DNA of 64,000 nucleotides from Asterella californica (lineage: Eukaryota > Streptophyta > Marchantiopsida > Marchantiales > Aytoniaceae), in contig JAYKYS010000012.1 of the NCBI GenBank assembly GCA_036924285.1, forward strand, positions 4,774,001 to 4,838,000, read 5' to 3'. The notes under the pieces are model-generated. The model did not search any database. It was not told where the DNA came from and worked only from the letters and a program-made list of their open reading frames with translations. Of this stretch, positions 24,799-35,711 are shown one piece after another; the stretch's first letter is position 1, and each line of letters begins with the position of its first letter. The translations under genes and the position numbers were made by a program.

Positions 24799-27700
24799 AA
24801 TTGAAATGCATGCATATTTAGGTCTCTGCGTCTTACAAAGTGCAAAGCTCGCTCTCAGACATGTATCCGACCCGGAGCATATTTATATCATTGTTCAGGT
24901 AAAGATTCCGAACGAAGGAGGCAACTTCCGACCAGAATCCGAGTTCAACAGTGTCATCGAATGTGTGATACATAAGCTCAAGGGAGGAAGAGTGTCCGCG
25001 GATCGGATCTGTGTGGTACGCAGCGAACAATGTCACTACTACAGGTACTTCAAATCCTACTACAGTCACCTGGGCTGCCCTGGATAAACGTTAATATATG
25101 GTTAACTCTTAATTGTTTACAATTTAGACGTTTCGTATATTTCGTATATTTTGTTCTTTTTGGAGTGTTTTTTATCGGACTTTGTTTTGTCATGGGGTAT
25201 CAAAAATATGAAAAAGACGTCTATATTTGCCTCCTTCGTTTTCTGATGGGGAGGCAAAATGCAAAGGTTTAATTTATTATCTAACTGTTAATTTCTGTTT
25301 ATGTATAATTAATTATAAATTAAAATCGGTGTGTTTTTTGAACAGTTTCTCTCTTTTGTAATTTTAGAAGCCTATTTTTCGGCTTCCTCTTACGGGTTAT
25401 ATCTTATGTAGTTCTAGCTTCTCTTATCGGTTATGTCCGGATCGTCCTGCAACTGTAGATGCAGTTTTCATTTAATACTAAGAGGTTAATATATTTTTTC
25501 GTAACAGTTAAGTATAAATTTCCAGATAATATTCATAAATGTTTTCGGTAACAAAAAGCGAGAGAAAGTTCTCGGAAGTTGACCTTACATGCATATTTGA
25601 TCGGAAGCTACTCAACGCATCGTGAGAGCTATGGCTCAATGACAAGATGTTATTGAATTTCCTATAATTCTAAACCTTTGCTCGGAAAGAAGAATTTCCC
25701 TTGCATTTGTGACTTGTGCATGCTCTAAACCAAAGTTCGGATGGAATTCCAAGTTGAAGTCACGATAAGAATTTTGGTGATAGAAATTTCTATCTTGATT
25801 ATAGTTATGTCGATAACTTTAGGTTTATTAAAAGATTTATTACGAATTCTTAAATCAAATTGAAAAGAGAAAGAATTAAAATTTCAGTAATTTCAATCAT
25901 CTCAGTTTCTGCTTGTAATTTCAATTTACCCCGAACCCTGCTCTAAACCTTTATGTCAAAGGAAAAAGAGTTTCCCCTGCTACTCGATCAGAGAAATGCA
26001 AGAGACAGAATTTGCACCTCCACATTCAATTTGGGAGGTGCAACTTCCCCATCAAGCTATCGCCTACATAGTGGTAGCATCTTAATACTCTAGAAAGCAG
26101 ATACACAAGAATAACTTATTATAACTTTGTTTCTTAGATCATAAATAGGGATATATAACCTCGTTGAGATACCGTAACGGTTGTATTCATATTCAACAGT
26201 TACCGTAAATAGTATGGAAAAGATCTACAAAACATCCATGCCAGTTAGCAGTTACTACTGTGTTGCAGTAGTAATGCACCTAGCCAAAGTGAGCTTCTCA
26301 CTCGTTGTTAGAACTGAAGTTTATGGTGTTATTACAGTACTCGTAAACTATTTATGTTTCTTTTACGCTCGTTTTGTGAGTATTTACAAGTGAATTCAAA
26401 TTGTGGAATCTCTCTTGATGATATAAAATGTTTACTACAACACCCTGTATTATTGTATTAAACTGCAATGTAAAATAATTTTACACGTGACCACCATAAA
26501 AAAATTTCCCAAATATGCTCCAATCACTCTCGTTGGAAAAATGAGTTAAGTGAATGACAAAGACTGATGCACTAGAAAGTGCATTATGGGATTCTCGATC
26601 CTGTACGTAATTTTCCCCTAATTGAAATCGTTACGACATTGATCAGGTTAACATATTCTAATTAATCATGATGCAGTGGATATTGATTGACTACACAAAG
26701 TATATATGATATATTGAGTAAAGAAAGTTAGTGCATGTAGCATGTAGCATGTTCTTTTCTTATCCATTGTCCAAATGATATTCCGGACTTCTTTGGTTAT
26801 TAAGCTTTTTTGTTTATAATATGAAAATTAAGTTTATAATTTAATACATCTTTCACATATTCATTTTTCTTCATAGCTGCAGTGCATATATTATATATTT
26901 ATTCACTTCCTCCTCACATATCTCTCGGGTCAGTGCAGTGACTCGAGACTCGTGTTTTCGTTACTCCGAGTTACGCGTGACTTTGGCTATTGGGTTACGT
27001 TTCAGTTTATGATATAATGAAGTTTAACCTTGCAAGCAGTCAACATATTATTATTATCATACCATATTATTACACAAATTCTATCTCTTGGAATACACGA
27101 GCAGGTGCCCTATAATATCTGTTCTTGCTATGACACTCATACCGCGGAACATGCCACGTATGCAGGGAATGAGACACTGAGTTCGTACCTTACACCCCAC
27201 GGTGGTGAAATATGGGACCGAACATGGTGTCAAACCTACCCCATAGGGTTTTCACTTTCATCCCGTAGTCGGACGGGATCGGCGGGAGAAACCTGTGGAA
27301 TGCTTGTCAAGGTATTCCATAACATTAAGACGGAAAAACGTTTATTTCTGATTTATCCTCTATGTCAGTCTGTTCTATCTATTTGTATGTATTTTCTCAG
27401 ACAAGCGTGTGAGGATGACATAAAATTTAAATTTAAAGTATACAGTATATAATCACGTTGAAATTAGCTCTTTTAGCACGCAAGTTTGAGATACTTTAGA
27501 AATAAATTATTCTCTTCAGAATAACTTATCGTGCGTTATAAGTTTAATATGTATTTCCTGTAAACTTTTCGTGCATAATGTCTACGGACGCATAATGTCT
27601 ACGGACCAGAATACATATCACGTCGACTCCACAACGGGAACAAGTTCAAGAACACTAATTATCCTTTGAAGCAAGAAATATCACTCTTCTCACTCATATA

Positions 27701-28340
27701 TAATTAACTGGTTTTCATCATAAAGTTACACTTGGACAGAAATAAGACTAGGGTTGTCATTTCTTCGCTTTGGCTCTTATGGCCATTTCAGTGGCGTCTG
27801 ATTTGGACCTCTTTTGTTTTCTTCACAGGTGATGCACGATGTTCTATTAGGAGTGTAAAAGTTTGACTTTTTTGAAAGATTTTTATTTGCGAGAGAAAGT
27901 TATGACTTCGGTCTGGTCTTTGCGGATGTATTTTTATTGAGTTTTCATCTGTTTTATCGGATTGTTTCTGTAATAGAAAAATCTATTATTCATAATAATG
28001 ATTCTAGATGACAGTGGTTTAAAATGATTAATGAAAAGGCTTTACTCTCAGTACATCACTGCGATCCAAATCGCACCGCGTTCAATACAAAGCTAGCCGT
28101 TCAAAAATTTTGACATTTTCTCTTTCCTCCGTATAGAAATATTTCGATTTTAACTTTGACAACCGATATTGTCTTCCAATGGATTACTCACGAGCAATTC
28201 AAGATGCCACAAATTACGTCCGGTATGTTGAGACGGATCTCTTTTAGTCAAGATTTCATTCAAATGAAATTTCAATTTTTGGTTGAAAATAATCTAATCC
28301 ACAATTTAACCTGCGGGCATCAACCGGCTGGAATAGCTTT
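24799..28340. other. Unpaired AT-rich block on the right side of the palindrome
   Basis: No partner in the left arm: left sequence goes directly from the arm end to GGGGGTGGCA at 1,501, while the right side has 3.5 kb in between. Apart from 24,806-25,087 there is no recognisable coding region; open stretches at 27,030-27,452 and 28,156-28,380 show no known motif. It could be an insertion on the right or a deletion on the left. Confidence 0.6.
24806..25087 (+). CDS. Possible UPF1/ZNFX1-like SF1 helicase C-terminal fragment
   Basis: A 93 codon open stretch. Its second half (RPESEFNSVIECVIHKL, then GRVSADRICVV) fits the layout of the helicase segment in UPF1-like superfamily 1 proteins: an acidic/asparagine start, a helix ending in a leucine-rich stretch, then 'G-V-x-A-x-x-I-x-V-I'. 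The usual Y-x-x-Q that follows is not clean. A possible 3' splice site (TATCATTGTTCAG) lies at about 24,899, so this may be the remains of one exon. The Walker motifs are absent, so it is at best a fragment. The assignment rests on pattern memory only. Confidence 0.25.
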   Translation: MHAYLGLCVLQSAKLALRHVSDPEHIYIIVQVKIPNEGGNFRPESEFNSVIECVIHKLKGGRVSADRICVVRSEQCHYYRYFKSYYSHLGCPG

Positions 28341-28350
28341 CCAGAAGAAA

Positions 28351-28374
28351 TGCCACCCCCTACTGTCAGTGGCA
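28351..28374. repeat. TIR-like end (TGCCACCCCC, then TA) with hairpin symmetry
   Basis: TGCCACCCCC followed by TACTGTCAGTGGCA is the reverse complement of the sequence at 1,487-1,510. It can fold, since TGCCAC pairs with GTGGCA. A diverged copy ends the MITE at 1,203-1,226. This marks a shared terminal motif of a repeat family and the outer limit of the palindromic structure. Confidence 0.6.
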
Positions 28375-28674
28375 AAATAGTAATACTATCTCGCGCACAT
28401 ACGTTGGTTTCTCTTTCCGTCATTTGTCTCTCTATACTGAGATTGAGCACCTGCATATTGATCATCTTTAGACTAAGACTACTTGCTTATTCACCGGGCT
28501 AGTGAACGAATAACTTCAGATTTTTTCCCCTCAAATTTCCCATCCATGCCTTGGGTTCGTCCGAGTCGGGATTTTTTTTGGTGTGGATACGGTTTAGACT
28601 ATGCTGGGGTTTATTTCGCACCTCGTGGCCTGCCTTGCCTGCTAATTACTGAACTCCTTAGCGGCCGCTCTCTG

Positions 28675-28917
28675 CTCGTCGGTGCGTATTTTCGAGACTC
28701 CGTCAGTGTTTGCACACGGATTTCCAAGAGAAAAGACCACAGTGGGCCACTCAAACTTTACTCAATAGAATTTGGCTTCTCATACATATCCGTGACGGCC
28801 CTCGTTTCGTCGACGGGACTTCCTCAGTCTTTGCACACGGGTTTGCAAAAGAAAAGATCACAGTGGACCATTCAAACTTTATTTGACATACATAACGAGA
28901 CGGCCCTCATAAGCTAA
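28675..28917. repeat. Tandem direct repeat, about 110-120 bp, two units
   Basis: The units share gtttgcacacgg or ctttgcacacgg, then aagagaaaaga, ccacagtgg, cattcaaacttta and gacggccctc. The reading frame happens to be open through both, but I see no protein domain. Confidence 0.8.
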
Positions 28918-28969
28918 GCCTCCCTCGACAACTCTACCCAATTACACTACCACTACCATCTCGTGCTGA

Positions 28970-29130
28970 GGTCATGTATAGTCTCAAACTCCCCTATACA
29001 CAGTCCGAAACTTTCACGTAGTACAACTAACACACTATGTACAGTCCGAAAGTCCCCTATGTACAATCACAACCCTTAACGCACGAGAGGTAATAAAATA
29101 TGTACAGTCCCAAACTCTCCTAAGTACAGA
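28970..29130. repeat. About 60 bp tandem repeat, three degenerate units
   Basis: Each unit carries 'atgtacagtccgaaa' or a close variant followed by 'ctcccctatgtaca'. Units start near 28,973, 29,032 and 29,096. They lie directly downstream of the HUH gene's stop codon on the minus strand, so they could be part of that element's end. Confidence 0.7.
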
Positions 29131-29151
29131 CCAAAACTTTAACTCGTGGAC

Positions 29152-30916
29152 TCAGTTCGCTCTTGCATGGTCGACGGTCTTCCTCGGCCTTGTCACCTGT
29201 ATCAACGAGCAGAAGCTGAGCAAACAGACTGATGCAACAGAAAATCAGAAAACCGAAAACAGGAAAGATTACCTTCAGCTCGTCTCCAGCTCGTCTCGTC
29301 GTCATGTCACGAAAGTATGCACTGCATAATGACATATACTCCGGGAAAACATACACAGACTCAAACAATGGGCAGCATGTGTCCATCCTCGGCGACGATA
29401 AACTCTGCAACCGCTCTTCCTCCTCCGGACTGACCACGTCGAAGTACCGTCCGAACCTGTTGGTTAGAAAAGAATATGGTGTCTATATTCCTCATAATGA
29501 TAGTATCCGGATGTACAATTGACTTACACAATGCATCACTTCTGGCACGCTGTATCTCATTATCTTTAAGCCATCTGCACGAGGATGAGTACTTCCCAGA
29601 TCGAACTATGGACCGTAGTGAAGATCGTAATGTACTCCCAAGCAGATGCATGCACTTTGTACTTGTTAAACTGCAAGGCTCTCTGCAGCAAGTTGTTAGA
29701 ATTAAGTTCCATCCAGTTCTTGGTGTCCGCTGCACCCAGCAGAGTGAAAAGCTCGTCCCCATCTGCAAGCATCGAATCAGTGATATTCTTCATGCAAGAA
29801 TGGTGATGAACTTCAGACTTATCCTTCATATAGTACCTAATCATACCTACAAAGGTATGGAGGCCTCGGTTATTAAGCCTCTTCACGCAAACCTCGACGT
29901 CTTTCTTTCCAACCTAGAACGGTGATAAGTTTGTTCTTAACATCTATAGGACTGGACGTCTGCAAACATAAGACTCCTTGGATATGAATGTGCAACAGAG
30001 CGCCCCCTCTCTCGACAGATATGAGACTAGTCTCGCATTCACGTTGCAGAAAATTGCATAACGAACCCCAACAAGTAAGATCAAAGTCGCCTCCAGTCTG
30101 ACCAATTGTCACAGACACCTCAAGACTTTTGCTTATTGTCTGTCTCGAACGAGGAACACTCGGAGTGATTACTGCTCGCTTCGTGCGAGCAGTCTGCCGC
30201 ATTTGCAACAGAAGGGTATGGATTGTGCTTACAACTTATCCTGTAAATCCGAATGTTCATTGTCTGACATACGCAGGTTTCAGACTTTCGTCTAAACACA
30301 AAATAAACGATCGGCTTCAGACTCTCATTCTCTTGATGACGGATGAAGTTCAGATAAGAAAATAACGTGGACTGACTATCCTTCAGAATGAACCACAACT
30401 CCTTCGACTCCACATATAAGAAAGGACTGACTATATACTGAAAACACTCGATCGTCTCAGAGAAAGCATAAGATACTTTCACGTAATCCGACCTAGGCAA
30501 GAGGAATTCAAGCAAAATCAGAAATAGATGTAAATGTAGTTCATGGTCAGGTACAGCTCCGACTCAAAAAACGAGAAATAACATGAAGAGAGCAAGGGAT
30601 AAGGAGGAAGAATGGATGGAACAGCAAACTGATCTACCTCGTACTTGTAACCCTCGATAGCATGATTACAAAAGAGTTGAACATTGTCTAACAGTGACAA
30701 AGACTGTGGAGACACACAAAAGGAGAGATCCGAGGACGCCTGAGAAAGACTCGACAGTACAACTAAAGGACTGCACGGTACAACCAAAAGGCTAGACGGT
30801 ACGACTAAAGGACTACACGAAGGAGAATGGTAAGACGAGAGACGAGGAGAGGCAAGTTCTTCATCATTGGTTCCATCCTTGTCTTCAGAATCACTGATCA
30901 TCGGACACAAACACAA
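29152..30916 (-). pseudogene. HUH-Y1 endonuclease (Replitron-like transposase), frameshifted
   Basis: Read from right to left. Segment 1 (about 30,195-29,893) has motif 1 VTIGQ (~30,100) and the HUH motif LLHIHIQGV (His-Ile-His at 29,985-29,993). Segment 2, in another frame (about 29,905-29,655), has motif 3 YYMKD (29,821-29,835), a Y-x-x-K with a single catalytic tyrosine. Segment 3 (about 29,650-29,462) continues with VRSGKYSSS and VHPDT. Segment 4 (about 29,461-29,273) is acidic (VSPEEEERL) and ends at a donor GTAATC. A 76 bp intron (29,197-29,272) joins it to VTRPRKTVDHARAN and a stop at 29,152. Frame changes near 29,893, 29,650 and 29,462 make it a pseudogene. A serine-rich stretch at 30,518-30,916 may be a 5' exon. 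In the HUH family these residues nick and rejoin single-stranded DNA. No helicase domain follows, unlike Helitrons. Confidence 0.7.
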
Positions 30917-31190
30917 ATATGTGCGAAGAGAAGTACCTCGAAAGACAAGACCTCACAACTAAAGGACTGCACCTGGAAGTACCTCGAAAGACAATAAGAA
31001 GAAAAGCAATCACAATCACAATGCAAAGAATCGTCAACCCCGTTGTCGTAGTGCATGACGTTCAAGGTGCGGAAATGGAACTTCAGAAGACACTCAACCT
31101 GCATTTGTTCGGGAAGCTGCGCCCTAGCTTATCAAGTTGGGCAGGAGCTAAGCTGGGGCTATGCTTGATAAGCTGCCCCCTAGCTTAGAC

Positions 31191-31540
31191 TGAAATATCA
31201 CCTTGAAAGATGGCGAAGAGCATCAGAATGCAGGCTCGACGAGGAGAGCGACTTTGTGCTTCCAGTTTCGACAGAAAGTGTTTTAAGTAGTAGTTAGTAC
31301 GGGGTTTTAGACTGAGAAATGTATGAAAGAGGGAAATCTGTCGATTTTGGCTCGTGACTCAAACTCAGAATCTGATAGCGTGAGTGTGTAGGTGTTCACA
31401 AGTACTATAGTTTTGACTCTTTATTCATTAAAAATGGAGTTGTATAGTGAAGTGAGCATAGGAAAGGCTAGTAAAGACTTTACAGGAAAACTTCTTAGTA
31501 AAAGCATGTGTACAGAAAATTTAACTGTTTTGAACGGAAC
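31191..31540. other. Non-coding stretch between HUH gene and SINE-like unit
   Basis: Contains diverged copies of an 'agctaagctgggg/gataagctgcccc' motif near 31,110-31,190 that recurs at 32,040-32,130. A 60 codon open stretch at 31,392 shows no motif. Confidence 0.4.
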
Positions 31541-31890
31541 CAAAGACCATCCTAGTGATAGGGCGCCTGCCTAGGAGGAGGAGGTCTCAGGATCAAATAC
31601 CCCTGGCCTTGGGTTCTTATTCCGGCATGTTGGCCTCCCGGATGGGAGTCTATGTTGGGTGTGCAGCCATGTCATGCATATCTAGGGGCGGGAGACCGGT
31701 ATCTCCCTTAATCGTGGGCTTCCTGACCTAAGCCTCCGCATGCCATCCTGAATATACTATGAGAGATACCTGGTGCGCATATGGGGGGCTGTAATCCCTA
31801 TGGGGAGCCTCGTAAGTGTTAGGACTTCGGCCTACATTGGATGACTTGTAGTATAGTCAGGGTGGCATCAAGGGCACGGGAAACTTTTGT
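31541..31890 (+). mobile_element. tRNA-derived SINE-like repeat
   Basis: The head resembles a tRNA with internal RNA polymerase III promoter boxes: an A-box-like tagtgatagggc at 31,553-31,564, then gcgcctgcctagg, and a B-box-like ggatcaaatac at 31,590-31,600, at normal spacing. The body that follows (about 31,610-31,890) is GC-richer than the surroundings and non-coding. It does not fold as a complete tRNA. The 3' end and target duplication were not identified. Confidence 0.5.
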
Positions 31891-33011
31891 CAATCTGTTA
31901 TTTATCCATCGAGTCGGTTTAGCAATGGCGAAAGAAGCAGTGTGACGTTTTACAGTGAAGGAGTCTGCTTTACAAAGGCAGCTGTGCACTTTTATTTAAA
32001 AGAGGGTCAGTTTTGCAAGAAGAGTTTTGTACGTAAGGACAGTAGGGGGCAGCTTAAGCTGGGGGCCTGTTTGTGATAAGCGATTATACTTATAAGGACA
32101 GCAGGAGGGCAGCTTAGCTAGGCCCTTAAGCTTTTAGGTTAAATACCTGCGACGGCTGGAGATCGGGGACACTTTTTGAGGAGATTTTTTTACAAAGAGC
32201 TGGGAGCTGAAGCGGAAGGAGAAGCTTGGAGGCTGAGGGAGATCAATTTTTTCTGACAGAACTGAATTAAGGAATTGGGTGATCGTGGCAGAGGGACGGA
32301 CAAGTGTTTGGGGGACTGAGACTTTATCTAATTTACAGGTTGGAGGCAGAATTACTTCTGATCGGACAGGAGGCAGTTTTATTGAAGGAGATCGTTTTGA
32401 TAATCTGCAAGGGACTCTTGATTGACGCTGGATTAAATTCTTGATAGTTTTCAGTTGAGAGGTTGACGCAGAGAGAAGATTAAGAGTTTGGGGTCCGAAA
32501 TTTCACCTATTAGGCTTGAGTTGAGGTGAATTTGGTGGAAAGAGAACATTATCTGAGTGGAGGAGGAGGATTGAGACTGAGAAGGTCAGGTTTTCTGAGA
32601 AATTTCAGTGCTGAAGCTGTCGTAGGAGGGATACAAGGCGTTGGAGTTTCAAATCTTCATCAATTATAGGTTCTGGAGAGAAATCTGCTGGAGAGAAGAC
32701 TAGTTGAGTGGAAATTGGCCGTTTGGCATTTGCGGTGGTCAACGTAAGGATTTGAAGATAGGTTGTAAATTGATATATGTGGAGGACTATTGAGTGTGTT
32801 CGGAAGAGAAATAAAGCATCGTGAGTTCAGGTTTCTCCTATCTGTTGTGTCTGAAGGCGGATCTGTCTCTTGAGACTTGAGACTTGATCTGTTCAGTAGT
32901 AAGTGATCTATAGTCATAGTCTCTGTGAGTGACTTCAGCCGTTGCGATCTCCTGCTTGGCTCTTGTCTTGGTATACAATCTCTACTTCTATCTCACGATC
33001 TATCACAGCCA
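31890..33011 (+). mobile_element. Probable 5' LTR region of element D
   Basis: Non-coding sequence upstream of the D gag. It ends ...atcacagcca at 33,011, the same end as the LTRs of C (accacagcca), F and G (atcacagcta), followed by the same kind of leader start (gaaggctcacc). TATAAGGA near 32,091 may be the promoter. The left boundary is not defined because no second D LTR is present. Confidence 0.5.
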
Positions 33012-33130
33012 GAAGGCTCACCTTCCTGAGAAGGACTCTCCCCGACATAAATTTGGTGCTTCCATTGAGAGCCATCTTGGGGTGATTAATCGCTGAGGAT
33101 GCTGAGGTTGAGATTTGCATACAAGGAAAG

Positions 33131-33859
33131 ATGGATTGCAAGAGCGGGAGTGGTGCTACTGCCTCTACGGCTGGAGCATCGACATCTACTGCTGCACCTT
33201 CGGCTACACCAACGTCTTCAGCAGCCACTGCAGCATCAGGCCTGGATACTACTGAGATACTGAAGACACTTGCGGCTTTGGTTCATCAACATCCGATCGT
33301 CGGAAGGGGTGAGTTGAAATCTACAAAAGCTTTGCAGGCGATTGTGAATAGGTGTGGAAGATTTGAAGGCAGAGATATTTCTAGATATCTTCGTGAGTAC
33401 AGAGGAGAGATGGAGCTTGTGAGGGTGACCGATGCAGAGATGATTGGGAGTTTTGAGTTGGCTGTGATTCCTAAGTTGAGAGATCAAGTCAGAGACGTAC
33501 ATATGAGAAATCTTGGTGTTTGGACAAGTTTTGAGCGGGCTCTCCGAGAGGAATTCCTTGAGGAGGATTCTGAGAGAGTTACTAGGAGAACTTTTTTGGA
33601 TTGGATTGAGCAACAACCTGGCCATAGGATGGGGTTGAATGAGTTGCTAAGAGAGTTCGATCGAAGATACCGACAGCTTTCGACGCTCGAACGGATAACT
33701 TTGAATGCTAGAAGGACAGAGCTCTTCTTGCAAGCCACTGATGAGGCTACAGCAGATCGATTATGCTTCATGTTGGCAGATCGATCAGCTGAAGGAGGTG
33801 TTACTATGGATTGGGGGAGAGTGGAAGATGTTGTGGCCGTTCTAACAAGACAGAGGTGA
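33131..33859 (+). pseudogene. gag: Element D Gag (capsid region)
   Basis: Starts at an ATG 120 bases after the LTR end. A low-complexity Ser/Thr/Ala N-terminus (residues 1-40) is followed by a helical capsid-like region whose landmarks match element C Gag: STKALQ, DISRYLREYRGEMEL, SFELAVIPKLRDQV, EDSERVTRRTFLDW, LLREFDRRYRQLS, and RTELFLQATDEAT. In the retrovirus-like particle this part packages the RNA. The frame ends at a TGA (33,857-33,859) where C remains open, and the same frame continues afterwards, so this stop is likely a mutation. Confidence 0.8.
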
Positions 33860-35661
33860 GGGAGAGTGGCCGTAAGAGGACGACCGCTTGCAGAGGTGAT
33901 CCATCAACCTTATGCTCCTCAGGTACAGCAGCCCCCGGCTTCTTGCTCCTAGACCTGTTATTCCTGTAGAAGCGCCTCCATGCCAGTTCTGCCAGTTCCT
34001 GCACAGAGGGTACCTGTTCAGAGGGTGGTTGAGAACCAAGGTCAGCACAATCAAATTGAAGAGTTGATCCGACAGATGCGTGAATTGAAGGTAGAGTTGG
34101 CTGGTTTACATAGAGACCAACGCCTGGTGCTGCTCGTCAAGGGGGTGCTCCTGTCCGTAGATGTATCTGGTGTGACAGTCCAGATCATCTTTGAGGAGAT
34201 TGCCAAGAGCTTACAGCTGCTCTACGAGATGGTGTGGTTCGCTACCAGAATGGTAGGCTGCACCTTGTTTCTACCGGAGAGCCATTGAACACGCAGTTTG
34301 GGCGAGGAGGTATGAGGAGTCTACCTCAAGTCGCTACAACTGCAACAGTAACTACAGTAACAGTACCACCAATGAATCTTGACATGTATGCTGGGCATAT
34401 TGAAGTTTCTTCTAGCCCTACTTTGCAGGATAGGTCTCTTGAGAGGAGTGGTACTGAGGCTCCTTCTGAGGTGTTGAAAAGAGGAGTGGAAACTATCCGT
34501 AGAGTCACAGGGTGGAAAGATCCCGTAGATACAGCGTCCATTAAAGCTTTCTTGGACGTAAGTAAGCATGTTCACTGACATGACGCTTCTGTGGAAGAGA
34601 AGAGACGACGAGATATCTCTGAGCTTGAAACTCCAGAGGAGACTAGAGAGGGACAGGGACGGAGGATCACTAGAAGGCGTGCAGCTCCTCTAGAGGATGT
34701 CCCGTCTACCTCCCAGGCTCCACCACCTGCTCCAGATCCAATGGAGGACGTACAGAGACAACTGCAGGAACCAACGACTGCTGACAGAAGGTTCACTGCT
34801 CAAGAGAAGGAGAAAGGGTCTGCTTACAAGCTAGCTGCAGATATTGAGACCTCCACTGATCTTAAAAGCATTCTGGAGCAGAGGATATTAGATGCACGGG
34901 TTGAGTTTTCGCTTCGAGAAGTTCTTGGTATCGCAAAGAGAGAGTTTCATGAGCTGATTATTGATGTCATCAAGCGAAAGAGGCAAGTCATATCTGAGCA
35001 GGTAGAGAGCCAAATGATAGATGTGATAGGAGCTTCTGTAAATGATGTGGAGTTTGGGAAGGTGCATTTTCAGGAGACTGGAGACAAGAGATACCAGTAG
35101 GAGGCGTTAGTTGCTAGAACTAGCACTATTGAAGCTGATGATGATGAAGCTGATGGGGAGAGCCCAACTGTTGACAGTGACTTCAAGAAGAGACATTGGG
35201 CTCGTGCTACAACTGCCACACGGGTACGTCTTGGGAGTTTGCCTGAACCTATTGCTGCTTTAGTTGACCACGGATCCGAAATCAATATCATGTCACGAGA
35301 GATATATGAGAGAGGACTGTGACCTATCGAGCTAAATCATGGATGGGTGCTGCGTGCTGCTAACAACCAGAAGGCAGAGTTGTACGGAGCTTGTCCTAAC
35401 GTGAGAGTGAAGATAGGTGATGTAGAAGTAGATCAGCACTTTTTTGTGCAATCTTCTGCTTCGTATCCAGTCATTCTTGGTCAACTCTATATCACTGCAG
35501 TGCGCATGGAGACCAAAGTGATGGACAATGGGTCACACTTTGCTAGGATCCGTAGTCCTGATGACAGACGTTTTGTTCAATTTCTGACTGTTCGGTCAAA
35601 CCACGAGCGAAACAGACAGACCTTGAGAGACTCCCCTATTTGTAGAAGTAAGGGTTTTTAG
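33860..35661 (+). pseudogene. Element D nucleocapsid zinc knuckle and aspartic protease
   Basis: After a proline-rich linker and a frame change near 34,130, a CCHC zinc knuckle (C-x2-C-x4-H-x4-C) lies at 34,162-34,203, with TGA at 34,192-34,194 in place of a codon. The frame runs on to 35,661 with stops at 34,576, 35,098 and 35,320. VLGIAKREFHELIIDVIKRKRQ at about 34,920-34,985 aligns with the same block in C. The retropepsin-like part contains ALVDHGSEINIMS (about 35,255): D-H-G-S rather than the usual D-T/S-G. VILGQLYITAVRMET follows. C lacks the whole segment from 33,860 to about 34,915. Confidence 0.8.
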
Positions 35662-35711
35662 AACCCACTCTTGTAGAGTGGGAAGACAGGAGTGAAGGAT
35701 CAAGGACTACA

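Noticed and set aside
1..28000. Many open stretches of 60-100 codons in the palindrome arms as genes
   Set aside because: Most have no domain, no supported start and no codon-level conservation between arms; they appear in both arms simply because the arms are near-identical.
29450..29531. Intron using GTAAGT near 29,530 and the CAG at about 29,461 in the HUH gene
   Set aside because: Signals are good, but removing it deletes a conserved-looking stretch (SIVHPDT) and does not restore the downstream frame; treated as coding sequence with a frameshift.
29566..29925. Plus-strand ORFs at 29,476-29,925 as genes
   Set aside because: They are antisense shadows of the HUH-containing minus-strand frames, which carry recognisable motifs.
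31550..31620. Functional tRNA gene
   Set aside because: A- and B-box-like parts are present but the acceptor and anticodon stems do not pair; a SINE head fits better.
32660..33625. Minus-strand ORFs over the D leader and gag
   Set aside because: Shadows of the plus-strand gag; no motif.
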